A DNA stretch of 60,180 nucleotides. It comes from Candidatus Zixiibacteriota bacterium (lineage in GTDB: Bacteria; Desulfobacterota; Binatia; UBA9968). The notes beneath the pieces are model-generated. The model was not told the DNA's origin. It did no database searches and worked only from the letters and a program-made list of their open reading frames with translations. The DNA lies in assembly GCA_035574315.1 (NCBI GenBank), contig DATLYW010000039.1:1-60180 (forward strand), given 5' to 3'. The position numbers and the translations under genes were made by a program. Of this stretch, positions 34,969 through 42,880 are shown in pieces (the first letter of the stretch is position 1; every line of letters begins with the position of its first letter).

Positions 34969-35676
34969 TCACGACCGGCCGCTCAGCCGGCTCACGAAAT
35001 ACTCCCAGCCGCGCATCGGGAAGCGCTGGTCCGCGTTGTAAACCTCCAGCTCCTCTTTCGTCAAGTACCTGGGCTCGCCGTGCAGCAGCGCGAGATGATT
35101 CCATTCTCCGAGCAGCGCCAGCCGGGTCGTCCGCTCGACCACCTGCTCGATCGACTCCCCCACGACGGCGTCGCCGTGGGCCCGCATCAGCACGGCGGGG
35201 GCGCTGCCGAGCGCCCTGGCGAGCGCCTCTCCCCGTTCCAGGGTTCGCACGAGCCCGGCTCCCTGGTACACGGGCGGGCCTTCCGGCGGCAGGAACTTCC
35301 CGTAATGATGCAGCGGCCTCAGCTTGATCGGCAGCACGCTGAAGATCGTGCTCCACTTCGAATGGGTGTGGGCCACGCTGACGACATCGGGGCGCGCCTT
35401 GAGAATGCAGGCGTGAATCGGCCACTCATTCGGCGGCGTGCCGGAGCCTCCGAGCCGGTTGCCTTCGAAATCCTGGAGAACGAGCCGGTCGACGGTGGCG
35501 CAGCCGGGGCTCACGTTGGCGATGGTGAGGAACGCGTCGGCCCCGGGCACGCGCACGCTCACGTGGCCGTAGCCGTCCGTGATCCCTTCACGATCGAGGA
35601 TGCGGCAGGCGGTCACCAGCTTTTCCTTGAGCGGGTCGAGCTCGGGCGAGTCAAAGGCGGGGAGCTTGGCCGTCAT
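34969..35676 (-). CDS. Class II aldolase/adducin family protein
   Basis: The 235-residue protein has the class II aldolase fold with the metal-binding triad in VVSVAHTHSKWSTIFSVLP (HxH) and LMRAHGDAVVGESIEQVV (His). TDGYGHVSVRVPGADAFL is the substrate or phosphate loop of fuculose-aldolase relatives. Members include aldolases, epimerases and decarboxylases acting on sugar phosphates or hydroxy acids. GGAGG precedes the ATG at 35676. It is the first gene of an operon with the TenA-like (62 bp) and decarboxylase-like genes. Confidence 0.88.
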   Translation of the reverse strand: MTAKLPAFDSPELDPLKEKLVTACRILDREGITDGYGHVSVRVPGADAFLTIANVSPGCATVDRLVLQDFEGNRLGGSGTPPNEWPIHACILKARPDVVSVAHTHSKWSTIFSVLPIKLRPLHHYGKFLPPEGPPVYQGAGLVRTLERGEALARALGSAPAVLMRAHGDAVVGESIEQVVERTTRLALLGEWNHLALLHGEPRYLTKEELEVYNADQRFPMRGWEYFVSRLSGRS

Positions 35677-35718
35677 GAGAACCTCCGCGGCGGACCGGAT
35701 CGAGCCGCTCGCAGCGGC

Positions 35719-35748
35719 AATCTAGTCGCGCCGGCCCGGGGGTGTCAA
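35719..35748 (-). promoter_or_regulatory. Candidate sigma-70 promoter of the aldolase operon
   Basis: On the minus strand TTGACA (35748-35743) and TAGATT (35724-35719) are 18 bp apart and lie about 43 bp before the ATG at 35676. Confidence 0.55.
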
Positions 35749-35867
35749 GGACCCGGACGCCGCGCGCTGAGGCCGTAGCGCGACCAGGGTCCGTGTTGAC
35801 GCGAGCCCCCGCCGGCGATAGGCTCGCCGCGTCTCGCCCGAGCCCGGTTCCGAGGGAGGAGATCCGA

Positions 35868-36188
35868 ATGAGAAACATCGTAAGGATGCGGTTTGCGATT
35901 CCGTTGCTCGCGTTGCTTGCGGCCTGCACGACGGCGGGTCCGATCGTCTCCGAAAGGCAGCTCGTGGGCACCTGGTACGTCGGCGGCGACCGTAACCGGC
36001 GCTGCGAGATCGTGCAGGTGCGCGGCGGGCTCGAGGCGCGAAACGAGCGCGGATCGACGACGCCGCTCGTGCGCGAGTCCTATCGGATCGTGCTCGCCAC
36101 GGCGTGGGAGGGCGGCTTGCGCGGGGAGCTTCGCGGCGATCGCATCGAATGGGCGAACGGCACGTACTGGACGCGATCCGCCCGCTGA
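35868..36188 (+). CDS. Small lipoprotein of unknown function
   Basis: The 106-residue protein has a lipoprotein signal with lipobox LLAAC (MRFAIPLLALLAACTTAGP). A small beta-rich domain follows (QLVGTWYVGGDRNRRCEIVQVRGGLEARNERG, ending RIEWANGTYWTRSAR). The LVGTWYVGG motif resembles small lipocalin-like or WxG-type domains, but no family was recognised. GGGAGGAGATC precedes the ATG. TTGACG (35796-35801) and TAGGCT (35819-35824) with 17-bp spacing may be its promoter. Confidence 0.72.
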   Translation: MRNIVRMRFAIPLLALLAACTTAGPIVSERQLVGTWYVGGDRNRRCEIVQVRGGLEARNERGSTTPLVRESYRIVLATAWEGGLRGELRGDRIEWANGTYWTRSAR

Positions 36189-36204
36189 CCGCCGGGCCGC
36201 GGGC

Positions 36205-37917
36205 TCAAGGCCGCTCCTGGACGCCGAAGCGCCGCCCGATCGCCTGGCCGGTCGAGACCAGGGCGATGAGCAGGAGGAAGATCAGCACCCCGAACGCGCT
36301 CAGCTCCTGGAACGAGCCGTTCTCCCACAGGTCGTAGATCACCACGGCCGCGGTGCGATTGCGCGAGCGGGCGAGCATGAGCGCGATGGTCAGCTCGCGG
36401 TAAGCGTGCACCATCACCCAGAACCATCCGGCCATGAGACCCGGGCGGAGCAGCGGCAGATAGATCCGCCGGAAGGTGCTCCACCAGCCGCCGCCGGCGA
36501 CGGCTGCGGCTTCCTCGAGCTCGGTGTGGATCTGCACCATCGAAGCGGAGACGAAGCGCAGCGCCACGGCCATGTACCGGGTAACGTAGGCAAGGCCGAT
36601 GATGGTGAGCGTACCCAGCACCGGCAGGGGCACGAGAAGATAAAACCACAGAAAGGCGGCGCCGAGCACCACGCTGGGCATCGCGATCGGCGCGAAGCCG
36701 AGGAAGTCGATGAGCTTGCGACCGCGCATCCGGGTCTTGTGCACGAAATAGCTCATGGCGGAAACGAGCAGCATGACCGCGGTGGCCGAGCCCAGCCCTA
36801 CCAGCGTGCTGTTCCACAACGGGTCGACGGAGTAAGCCGCGTCGGAAAGGATCTCGCGGTAGTTTCTCAGGTCCATGGACCGCAACGCCTGCAGCGACGG
36901 CGGCTGGTAGCGTGCGAGAAAAGAGGCGTAGAGCATGACAAGAAACGGCAGCCCGGTAACGAGGAAAACCAGAAAGACGCTCAGCGCGCAGGTCAGGTAC
37001 CGCAGCCGGCCCAGGTCGAGCCGCCTGGGCCTGAAGTCCTTGCCGGTTACCGTCTGGTAGCGTTCCCCGTGGCGCACCAGCCGGAGGTAGCCCGCCAGCA
37101 GGAGCGAGCTGAGCGCCAGGATCGCCACCGAATAAGCCCCTGACAGCCCCCAGTCCGTGGGCGTTCTGGAGGTGTTGTAGAAGATCTCGGTGGTGTAGAC
37201 GCGCACCCGTGCCCGGCCGCCGAGCAGCAGCGGCACCTCGAAGGTTTCCACCGTGTAGATCAGCAGCAGAAGGACGGCGGCGCCGACCGCCGGCAGGATC
37301 AGCGGCAGGGAAATCGTCCGCAGCGTCCGCCAGTGGCCGGCGCCGGCCGCGGCCGACGCCTCCTCGAGGCGCGGGTCCATCGACTGCAGAGCGGCCGAGA
37401 GCAGCAGGTAGGCGAGCGGCGTCATCTCGAGCGAGTGAACCCACACCATCCCCGAGAAGGAATAAACGTTGAAAATCCCGCGGCCCCCGGTGAGCGGCGC
37501 GGCGAGCGCGTTGAGGAGGCCGATGTTGGGGCTCGCCAGGAGAATCCAGGCGACGGTGATCAGGATGCCCGGAATGACGATGCGGCCGAGCGTGATCAAC
37601 CCGATCAGGCGCGCAAGCGGGGTGTTCGTGCGGTGCACCACCCACGCGAGAAACGTCCCGAAGGCGAAGGCGAGCGCCGTGGACGCCAGGGCGAAACGGG
37701 CGGTGTTCCACGTCGCGCTCCAGAAGTCGCGCGAGCCGAAGGCGCGGGCGTAGTTCGCGAGCGAGAAGCTGAGCTCGAAGAATCCCGGCTCGCCGGGGCG
37801 CTGGACCTTGAGGCTCGTCCAGACCACCATCGACAGAGGGACGAGGACCTGGTAGGCGAGGACGAGAACGATCAGCGCCAGCGCCGGCGCGCCGCCGTCC
37901 AGGGAAATCCGCCTCAT
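36205..37917 (-). CDS. Fe(III)/thiamine-type ABC transporter permease, fused double unit
   Basis: The 570-residue protein contains two BPD_transp_1 units, with about twelve helices. Each has an EAA loop: AGAGHWRTLRTISLPLILPAVGAAV in the first half and VAGGGWWSTFRRIYLPLLRPGLMAG in the second. This double arrangement is typical of FbpB/AfuB/ThiP permeases. It follows the binding-protein gene by 25 bp on the same strand. No ATP-binding gene is found on either side, so the ATPase must be encoded elsewhere or shared. Confidence 0.91.
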   Translation of the reverse strand: MRRISLDGGAPALALIVLVLAYQVLVPLSMVVWTSLKVQRPGEPGFFELSFSLANYARAFGSRDFWSATWNTARFALASTALAFAFGTFLAWVVHRTNTPLARLIGLITLGRIVIPGILITVAWILLASPNIGLLNALAAPLTGGRGIFNVYSFSGMVWVHSLEMTPLAYLLLSAALQSMDPRLEEASAAAGAGHWRTLRTISLPLILPAVGAAVLLLLIYTVETFEVPLLLGGRARVRVYTTEIFYNTSRTPTDWGLSGAYSVAILALSSLLLAGYLRLVRHGERYQTVTGKDFRPRRLDLGRLRYLTCALSVFLVFLVTGLPFLVMLYASFLARYQPPSLQALRSMDLRNYREILSDAAYSVDPLWNSTLVGLGSATAVMLLVSAMSYFVHKTRMRGRKLIDFLGFAPIAMPSVVLGAAFLWFYLLVPLPVLGTLTIIGLAYVTRYMAVALRFVSASMVQIHTELEEAAAVAGGGWWSTFRRIYLPLLRPGLMAGWFWVMVHAYRELTIALMLARSRNRTAAVVIYDLWENGSFQELSAFGVLIFLLLIALVSTGQAIGRRFGVQERP

Positions 37918-37942
37918 CCCGTTTCCGGTCCTTGCCGCCGGG

Positions 37943-39016
37943 TTATTTCTTCTTGCCGATGTACTGATTCCAGTAACCGTGCAGCCGCTCGACGATGTCG
38001 TCGCTCACGTAGCCGAACGGCACGAGCTTGACGTTGTCGGGCAGGTAGGGGTGCCTGCCGATCAGCGGCCCACGCCACTCGTCGGCCGTGTACTTCTGGC
38101 TTTCGTCGGAGAGCGTCCAGTCGGTGAAGAGAGCCGCGGCGTAGGGGTTCGGCGCGTTCTTGTTGATGATCATGGCGCCGGCATACGCCAGAATGGGAGC
38201 CGTGTAAACGATCGCGTAGGGCGTCTTGGGGTCTTTTTTCTTGGCTTCCGCGCCGACGTAGAGGAAATTGTCGCCCTGGATGGCGTGGTCGCCGGCGAGC
38301 ATGAGGTTCATCCGCTGCGTGTGGCCGCGCTGGATGATCGGCTGGTTCTCGCCCATGCACTTCATCCAGGCTTTGAGCTTTTCCTCTCCCATCATGACGT
38401 ATAGGCCCACCATGAAGCGGGTCTCGGGCGGGTCGAAGGAGACCTGTCCCTTGTAGGCCGGGTTGCAGAGGTCCTGCCAGCTTTTCGGCGCCTTTTCCGG
38501 CGGGATCAGGTTGGTGTTGTAAGAGATGCCGTGCTCGCTCCAGTACCACGGCACCCAGCGCTCCTCCTTGTCGAGGAACCCCTGGTGGGTCTTGGGGATT
38601 CGCCTGGTCTCCGGCGTGGGGTAGCGCGCCACCAGCCTTTGCTTGAGGATCACCGGCATGTCGGGAACCGCGAGGCTGATGGCGTCGGTCAAATGGCGGC
38701 CTGCGGTCTCCTCGGCGATGAACCGCTCGGCGGCGTCCTGCGAGCCCATGTCGGCCATTTCGACCCGGACGAACGGGTAGCGCTTCTCGAACAGGCGCAC
38801 CTGGTCGCGCGCGAGCTTGCCGCGGAACGTATGGATGAAATTGAGCTTGCCCTCCTTGCGCGCCCCGTCCTCGAGCCTTTTCCGGCGGTCCTCCGGCTTG
38901 AGCTTCGCCAGCTCCGCGTACAACCGTTCCGGCGCCTGCGCCGCGGCGGCGCTCGCGAGCGACAGGCAAAACCACATCGCCAGCAATCCCGCAGCTCCCG
39001 TCGAAAACGCTCTCAT
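37943..39016 (-). CDS. Fe(III)/thiamine-type ABC substrate-binding protein
   Basis: I start at ATG 39016 behind AAGGAGCGACG, giving 357 residues with a signal peptide (MRAFSTGAAGLLAMWFCLSLASAAAAQA). The mature part (EGKLNFIHTFRGKLARDQVRLFEKRYPFVRVEMADMGSQDAAERFIAEETAGRHLTDAI, YNTNLIPPEKAPKSWQDLCNPAYKGQVSF) matches the AfuA/FbpA/PotD-like cluster. Whether the ligand is iron, a polyamine or an organophosphate is unclear. The two Tyr residues that bind Fe(III) in FbpA cannot be placed with confidence. It forms an operon with the downstream permease. Confidence 0.88.
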   Translation of the reverse strand: MRAFSTGAAGLLAMWFCLSLASAAAAQAPERLYAELAKLKPEDRRKRLEDGARKEGKLNFIHTFRGKLARDQVRLFEKRYPFVRVEMADMGSQDAAERFIAEETAGRHLTDAISLAVPDMPVILKQRLVARYPTPETRRIPKTHQGFLDKEERWVPWYWSEHGISYNTNLIPPEKAPKSWQDLCNPAYKGQVSFDPPETRFMVGLYVMMGEEKLKAWMKCMGENQPIIQRGHTQRMNLMLAGDHAIQGDNFLYVGAEAKKKDPKTPYAIVYTAPILAYAGAMIINKNAPNPYAAALFTDWTLSDESQKYTADEWRGPLIGRHPYLPDNVKLVPFGYVSDDIVERLHGYWNQYIGKKK

Positions 39017-39055
39017 CGTCGCTCCTTGTCCGGTTTGTTGGGCTGTCAACCGGCT

Positions 39056-39084
39056 CCTATATTCCACGCGTGACCCCGGGTCAA
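39056..39084 (-). promoter_or_regulatory. Candidate sigma-70 promoter of the Fe(III)-type ABC operon
   Basis: On the minus strand TTGACC (39084-39079) and TATAGG (39061-39056) are 17 bp apart, 40 bp before the ATG at 39016. The -35 box overlaps the stop codon of the NTF2-like gene. This separates the transporter from the long operon upstream. Confidence 0.6.
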
Positions 39085-39692
39085 GCCACGGAAGAGGCCC
39101 TTCTCCGTGAGCGGCGCCAGACGAAACAAACCGTCATTCCGAGCGCGATACCCGCGATCAACCCGCCGGATCCGTAAGCCCATTTCACGGCCTCGAGCTG
39201 CGCCTGCACGAAAACGTTGGCGAGCGGATCAATCGAGCCGTGGAGGCGAATGACCTTCCACCCGTCGCTGTCCCTGCGGCTGACCGCAGTCCAGAGCATG
39301 GGGAAGCGGTATTCCCCGCCGCTCGCCGGGCGGATCAACTCGTCGGTCGTGCCGTGGGAGACGGCGATGTCGCCGTAAAGGTCCGTCCTGGTCAGGTGGA
39401 CCTTTACTTCGTACGAGCCGCCCTTGCCGATCATGCCCCAGATCTTCTTGAAATAGGCCTGCAGCTCCTGCGGTGTCTTGACCTCCTCTCCCGTCGGAGT
39501 TACGGCGCTGACGTCGGGAGCGAGATGGGGCATCAGCCGCGTGAGGTCGTCGGATTTCACGACCTCCTCGTAGAGGGACCTGATCTTGGCCAGCGCGGCG
39601 CGGTCGGCGTTTTCGCCGCCCGGGTCGGTCCCGGCGATCGCCCCGGCCGAGCAGATCATGATCGCGGCGGCGGCCAGCAACAGCACGTTCAT
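39081..39692 (-). CDS. Secreted or anchored NTF2-like (SnoaL/DUF4440-type) protein
   Basis: The 203-residue protein begins at ATG 39692, overlapping the PAP2 stop by 4 bp, behind AGGGAGGAC. It has a signal peptide (LLLAAAAIMICSAGAIAG), an NTF2-like domain (IRSLYEEVVKSDDLTRLMPHLAPDVSAVTPTGEEV, AYFKKIWGMI, DIAVSHGTTDELIR) and a C-terminal helix (GSGGLIAGIALGMTVCFVWRRSRRR), so it is anchored with the domain outside. NTF2-like folds act as isomerases, cyclases or ligand-binding modules. It is the last gene of the twelve-gene operon; a role in product maturation is a guess. Confidence 0.75.
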   Translation of the reverse strand: MNVLLLAAAAIMICSAGAIAGTDPGGENADRAALAKIRSLYEEVVKSDDLTRLMPHLAPDVSAVTPTGEEVKTPQELQAYFKKIWGMIGKGGSYEVKVHLTRTDLYGDIAVSHGTTDELIRPASGGEYRFPMLWTAVSRRDSDGWKVIRLHGSIDPLANVFVQAQLEAVKWAYGSGGLIAGIALGMTVCFVWRRSRRRASSVA

Positions 39693-40342
39693 GGTTTTGT
39701 CCTCCCTTGGTCGAGATTCTTTGCTGCCGGAGAAGCTCGAAAGGCCAACCAGTAGGCCGCCCAGCCCAGCAGGCTGCCGGCGAGCACGTCGAGCAAGACG
39801 TGCTCCTTGACGGCCAGGGTCGCATAGAGAATCGCGAGCGCCCAGGCCCACAGCGCAATTCGCCACGACCCCGGGTGCCGGAAGTCGGCCGCGGTCTGCT
39901 CGTAGCACAGAGCCGAAAAGATCGCCATGGCCGCGTGGAGCGAAGGACAGGCGTTCCGTGGGGAGACGGCCTGCGTCAGCTGAACGTAAAAAGCGCTCGC
40001 CGCCCCAGGGTCCGGCCGCCGGACTGCGGTCGGCCACACGAGGAACACCAGGTCCGCGGCAAGGCTCAGGAGGCAGACCCCGACGGCGTAGCGCCGCAGC
40101 CGGGTGAGGTCGGTCATTTGAAGAGGCGCCACCGGCATCAACAGGAAGAGCGACAGGTACAGCCACAGGGCGCGGTCGTCGAAGCCGATCCATTCATCGA
40201 CCGGGGTCTCCGGCATCAGAGTCACGGGAAAAAAAGTATGGTGCTGCAGGGCATAGTAGGGAACGAGCGCCCAGAGATTGAGCCCCAGAGCCAGGGCCAG
40301 CTTGCAGCCCAGGTGCTTTCGAATCCGGTCGATCCGTGTCAC
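39689..40342 (-). CDS. PAP2-superfamily membrane phosphatase
   Basis: The 217-residue protein has about six helices and PAP2 motifs: SPRNACPSLHAAMAIFSALC (the PSxH motif 2) and LAVKEHVLLDVLAGSLLGW (His and Asp of motif 3). It resembles the inositolphosphotransferase/PAP2 type that acts on lipid phosphates facing the periplasm. It starts at a GTG overlapping the upstream stop by 4 bp (GTGA) and overlaps the next start by 4 bp. In this operon it may dephosphorylate a lipid intermediate or transfer a lipid-linked head group; this is inferred. Confidence 0.85.
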   Translation of the reverse strand: MTRIDRIRKHLGCKLALALGLNLWALVPYYALQHHTFFPVTLMPETPVDEWIGFDDRALWLYLSLFLLMPVAPLQMTDLTRLRRYAVGVCLLSLAADLVFLVWPTAVRRPDPGAASAFYVQLTQAVSPRNACPSLHAAMAIFSALCYEQTAADFRHPGSWRIALWAWALAILYATLAVKEHVLLDVLAGSLLGWAAYWLAFRASPAAKNLDQGRTKP

Positions 40343-41100
40343 GATGGATCTTCCGAGCAGGGCGCGGGCCGTGGCCGGACGCCGCCGGCGGTCCCGCTTT
40401 TCACCCGGCGGCCGTCTTTCCAGATCGAGAACGGGGGGAGCACCAGCAGGGCGGGCGGGCTCTCGCCGGCGGCGATCGCGGAGCCGGCGGTGAGCAGCGA
40501 ATAGCCGCCGACCGTCGCGCGGTCGCCGATCCTTACGGTCCCGAGAAGAAGTTCGGTTCGGCCGGAGCGGTCACGCGTGAACACGTGGGGATTGATCTGA
40601 ACGCGGGCGCCGAAGACGACGTCGTCTCCCACCGACACGAACGGCCGGTCCAGCACGCTGACCCCCGGAGCCCAGAAGGCGAGCCTGCCGATTCGAGCGC
40701 CCCACAGACGCAACCACGCGGAATAAGCTCCGGGGATCAGACGCAAGGCTTCCTCGAGGAACCCGGCGCGGCAGAACACCATCTGTAGCTGCAGCAGGGC
40801 CCACCACGCGAAAAACGCGGTCGAAGGCACCGGGATCCGGCCCTCCGGAATTTTCGACAGGCGCCGCACCGCGCGAGCGAGCCCGGGCGGAACCAGATAG
40901 AGGGTCGCGACGGCGGCCGCCGCGCGCCAGATGAGAGCCTCGGCGGCGAAGGCCGCCGAGGCGGCGACGAGAGCGAGGTGCGCGAACGGCAGAACGTTCA
41001 GCCCGAGAAGGATGAGGCGCGAGCTGAGCGGCCAGCGCTCGAGTGCCAGCGCTTCGCCGGCCGCCACAGGGCGCGATCTACCGAATGACGGCGCCGCCAT
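40339..41100 (-). CDS. Left-handed beta-helix (hexapeptide) acyltransferase-like protein
   Basis: From ATG 41100 the protein has 253 residues. The first half contains two hydrophobic helices (LILLGLNVLPFAHLALVAAS, IWRAAAAVATLYLVPPGLA). The second half has degenerate hexapeptide turns (VSVGDDVVFGARVQINPHVF, GTVRIGDRATVGGYSLLTAGSAIAAG) like those of serine O-acetyltransferase and related enzymes. The membrane part suggests a lipid substrate. The start overlaps the desaturase gene by 23 bp. The acyl donor and acceptor are unknown. Confidence 0.75.
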   Translation of the reverse strand: MAAPSFGRSRPVAAGEALALERWPLSSRLILLGLNVLPFAHLALVAASAAFAAEALIWRAAAAVATLYLVPPGLARAVRRLSKIPEGRIPVPSTAFFAWWALLQLQMVFCRAGFLEEALRLIPGAYSAWLRLWGARIGRLAFWAPGVSVLDRPFVSVGDDVVFGARVQINPHVFTRDRSGRTELLLGTVRIGDRATVGGYSLLTAGSAIAAGESPPALLVLPPFSIWKDGRRVKSGTAGGVRPRPAPCSEDPS

Positions 41101-42010
41101 AGAGATTCTCGATCCTTTCCGTGGTGAACGTCGGCCCGCGCCACATCCGGGCATAAGCGGTCAGCAGATTGCCTCGCTCGAAGGGCGCGCCCGAGTACAG
41201 CCCGGGCAGGTAGATCCAGGGCACGGTGGGGCTCATGTGGTGGTTGAGATGCCAGTTGTGGTTGAGCCACAGCGCGTCGAGCCAGCGCAACGTCCGCAGG
41301 TTGCGGGCGCCCCACCGGACGTCGCGCACGGTGTCGAAGTGGTGGACGTACTGCATCGCGGACCAGCTGAATCCGAACCCGAAGAGGACGAGCGCGTAGT
41401 TGAGCAGGGGGATGTCGCCCGACCAGATCAGTCCGCCGTGCAGGGCGATCGCGGCAAGGGCTTCCCCGCGGATCCAGCGGGCGAACTTCCGGTTGAGCGA
41501 GGCCAGGAAAGCGGCCGTAGGCCGGTCGAACGAGGCGTACTTCGGCTGCAGGAGCGTCGGTTTGATCGCGGCCAGGAAATTCCCCAGCGCGATCACGAGC
41601 CAGAACAGGCCTGTCAGGATCCCGTAGAACTGGAGGCGCTTCCATAGGGGGTTCTCTCCCTCGAAGTAGAAATCGAAGGCTTCGTCGTCGGAGCGGTTGC
41701 GCAGGTGGTGGCCCAGGTGCCCCTGGCGGAGCAGGTGGAACGGCGCGGGGAAGAACAGAGCCAGCAATATCCCCCCGAGCTGGTTGATTCGGGGATCTGG
41801 ATGGAAGAGGTTGTGCTCCGCCTCGTGCAGGAGCGCGTAACCGGAGTTCATGGCGATCCCGTAGCACAGGGCGACCGCGACCAAGCCAAGCCAGTTCTCC
41901 ACCTGGCCGGCGAGGTACAACAAGGCCGGGAGCGCGACGAGCTGGGCCGCCAGGATGGCGAGGTTGAGACGGACCGGGATCGGAAAATCGGGCCTTGCGG
42001 GCGGCATCAT
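41078..42010 (-). CDS. Membrane fatty-acid-desaturase-like diiron enzyme
   Basis: The 310-residue membrane protein carries the three His boxes of the desaturase/hydroxylase family: HEAEH (62-66), HLGHH (98-102) and HNWHLNHH near residue 265. Four long helices are arranged as usual for the family. It should bind two irons and desaturate or hydroxylate an acyl, carotenoid or similar lipid chain, taking electrons from a ferredoxin or cytochrome b5-like donor. GAGGAG precedes the paired ATGATG start. It lies 6 bp after the AurF-like gene. The substrate is unknown. Confidence 0.9.
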   Translation of the reverse strand: MMPPARPDFPIPVRLNLAILAAQLVALPALLYLAGQVENWLGLVAVALCYGIAMNSGYALLHEAEHNLFHPDPRINQLGGILLALFFPAPFHLLRQGHLGHHLRNRSDDEAFDFYFEGENPLWKRLQFYGILTGLFWLVIALGNFLAAIKPTLLQPKYASFDRPTAAFLASLNRKFARWIRGEALAAIALHGGLIWSGDIPLLNYALVLFGFGFSWSAMQYVHHFDTVRDVRWGARNLRTLRWLDALWLNHNWHLNHHMSPTVPWIYLPGLYSGAPFERGNLLTAYARMWRGPTFTTERIENLYGGAVIR

Positions 42011-42016
42011 GGCTCC

Positions 42017-42880
42017 TCAGCGGGCGAGCAATGCCTCCCGGACCGGGTCCATCTCCGGTACGGCGCGCAGGCGGTCGAGAGTCCTTGGAATGGTGGCGCC
42101 GGAGTGGAGCGCATCCCTCCAGGCCGGGTCGGCGCCCACGGCGGCGAGGGCGCGGCGGATCTCGGGCAGCCGGAAACGCAGCTCCGGGAACCGGACGGCG
42201 AGCTCCCGCACGACGCGCCAGTTGGACCGTTTGGGTGTGATGAGGAACTCGTCCACGATCCACCGGAGCAGGATGGCGTTGAGACGGCGGCTCCAGGCGG
42301 GGATTTGCGGCCACAGGACGTCGAGAATCTGCTGATCCCAGTGAACGTGTCCGATCTCGTCGCCGACATGGAGCCTGTGGAGAGCGACGAAATTGGGCTC
42401 GAGCCGGTCTTTGCCGCGCAGGTATTCGAGACCGATGGCCACCGCGCGCTCTTCTTCCAGGAGCATGAGCCAAATCACGAGCGAAAAGAAAAACGGCCGC
42501 CGGGCCGCGGCTCGAACGACGCGGTGCCACCCGGGCGACAGTGCGAGGAAATGAAAGTCGCGCCGCCGGTAGAGTTCAGGGAAGCACCGACGGTTGAGCC
42601 GCCGAAACAACCGCGAATGACGCTTTTCCTCGGCCAGGAAGGTTCGCAGAGAGCCCCGCAGCGGCCCGGGCAGACGGTCCGAGAGCGAGCGTAGAGCCGG
42701 CTCGGCGAGGCAGCGCTCGAGAAACATGATCTGCTCGTTACAGTAGCAGCCGTGCAGCTGGTTGTAGCACAGCCGCTGCTCCTCGTTGAGGTCGCGGTAG
42801 ATCGACGTGTAGAAAAGGGGCGTCAGGAACTCGGGGACGAAACACGACGACCGGTCCACGACGTCCCGGGATCGGATCAT
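42017..42880 (-). CDS. AurF-like diiron oxygenase
   Basis: The 287-residue protein has the metal-ligand spacing of the AurF p-aminobenzoate N-oxygenase family. It shows E85-x2-H88 in AEEKRHSRLF, Glu142/143 in LLEEERAVAIGLEYLRG, and H171-x3-E175-x2-H178 in RLHVGDEIGHVHWD. An early Glu (E49 or E55) can complete the set. AurF-like enzymes oxidise amines to nitro groups or hydroxylate, and many relatives have unknown substrates. Its ATG overlaps the stop of the Rieske gene (ATGA), so synthesis of the two is probably coupled. A helix at about 128-141 is quite hydrophobic. Confidence 0.85.
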   Translation of the reverse strand: MIRSRDVVDRSSCFVPEFLTPLFYTSIYRDLNEEQRLCYNQLHGCYCNEQIMFLERCLAEPALRSLSDRLPGPLRGSLRTFLAEEKRHSRLFRRLNRRCFPELYRRRDFHFLALSPGWHRVVRAAARRPFFFSLVIWLMLLEEERAVAIGLEYLRGKDRLEPNFVALHRLHVGDEIGHVHWDQQILDVLWPQIPAWSRRLNAILLRWIVDEFLITPKRSNWRVVRELAVRFPELRFRLPEIRRALAAVGADPAWRDALHSGATIPRTLDRLRAVPEMDPVREALLAR

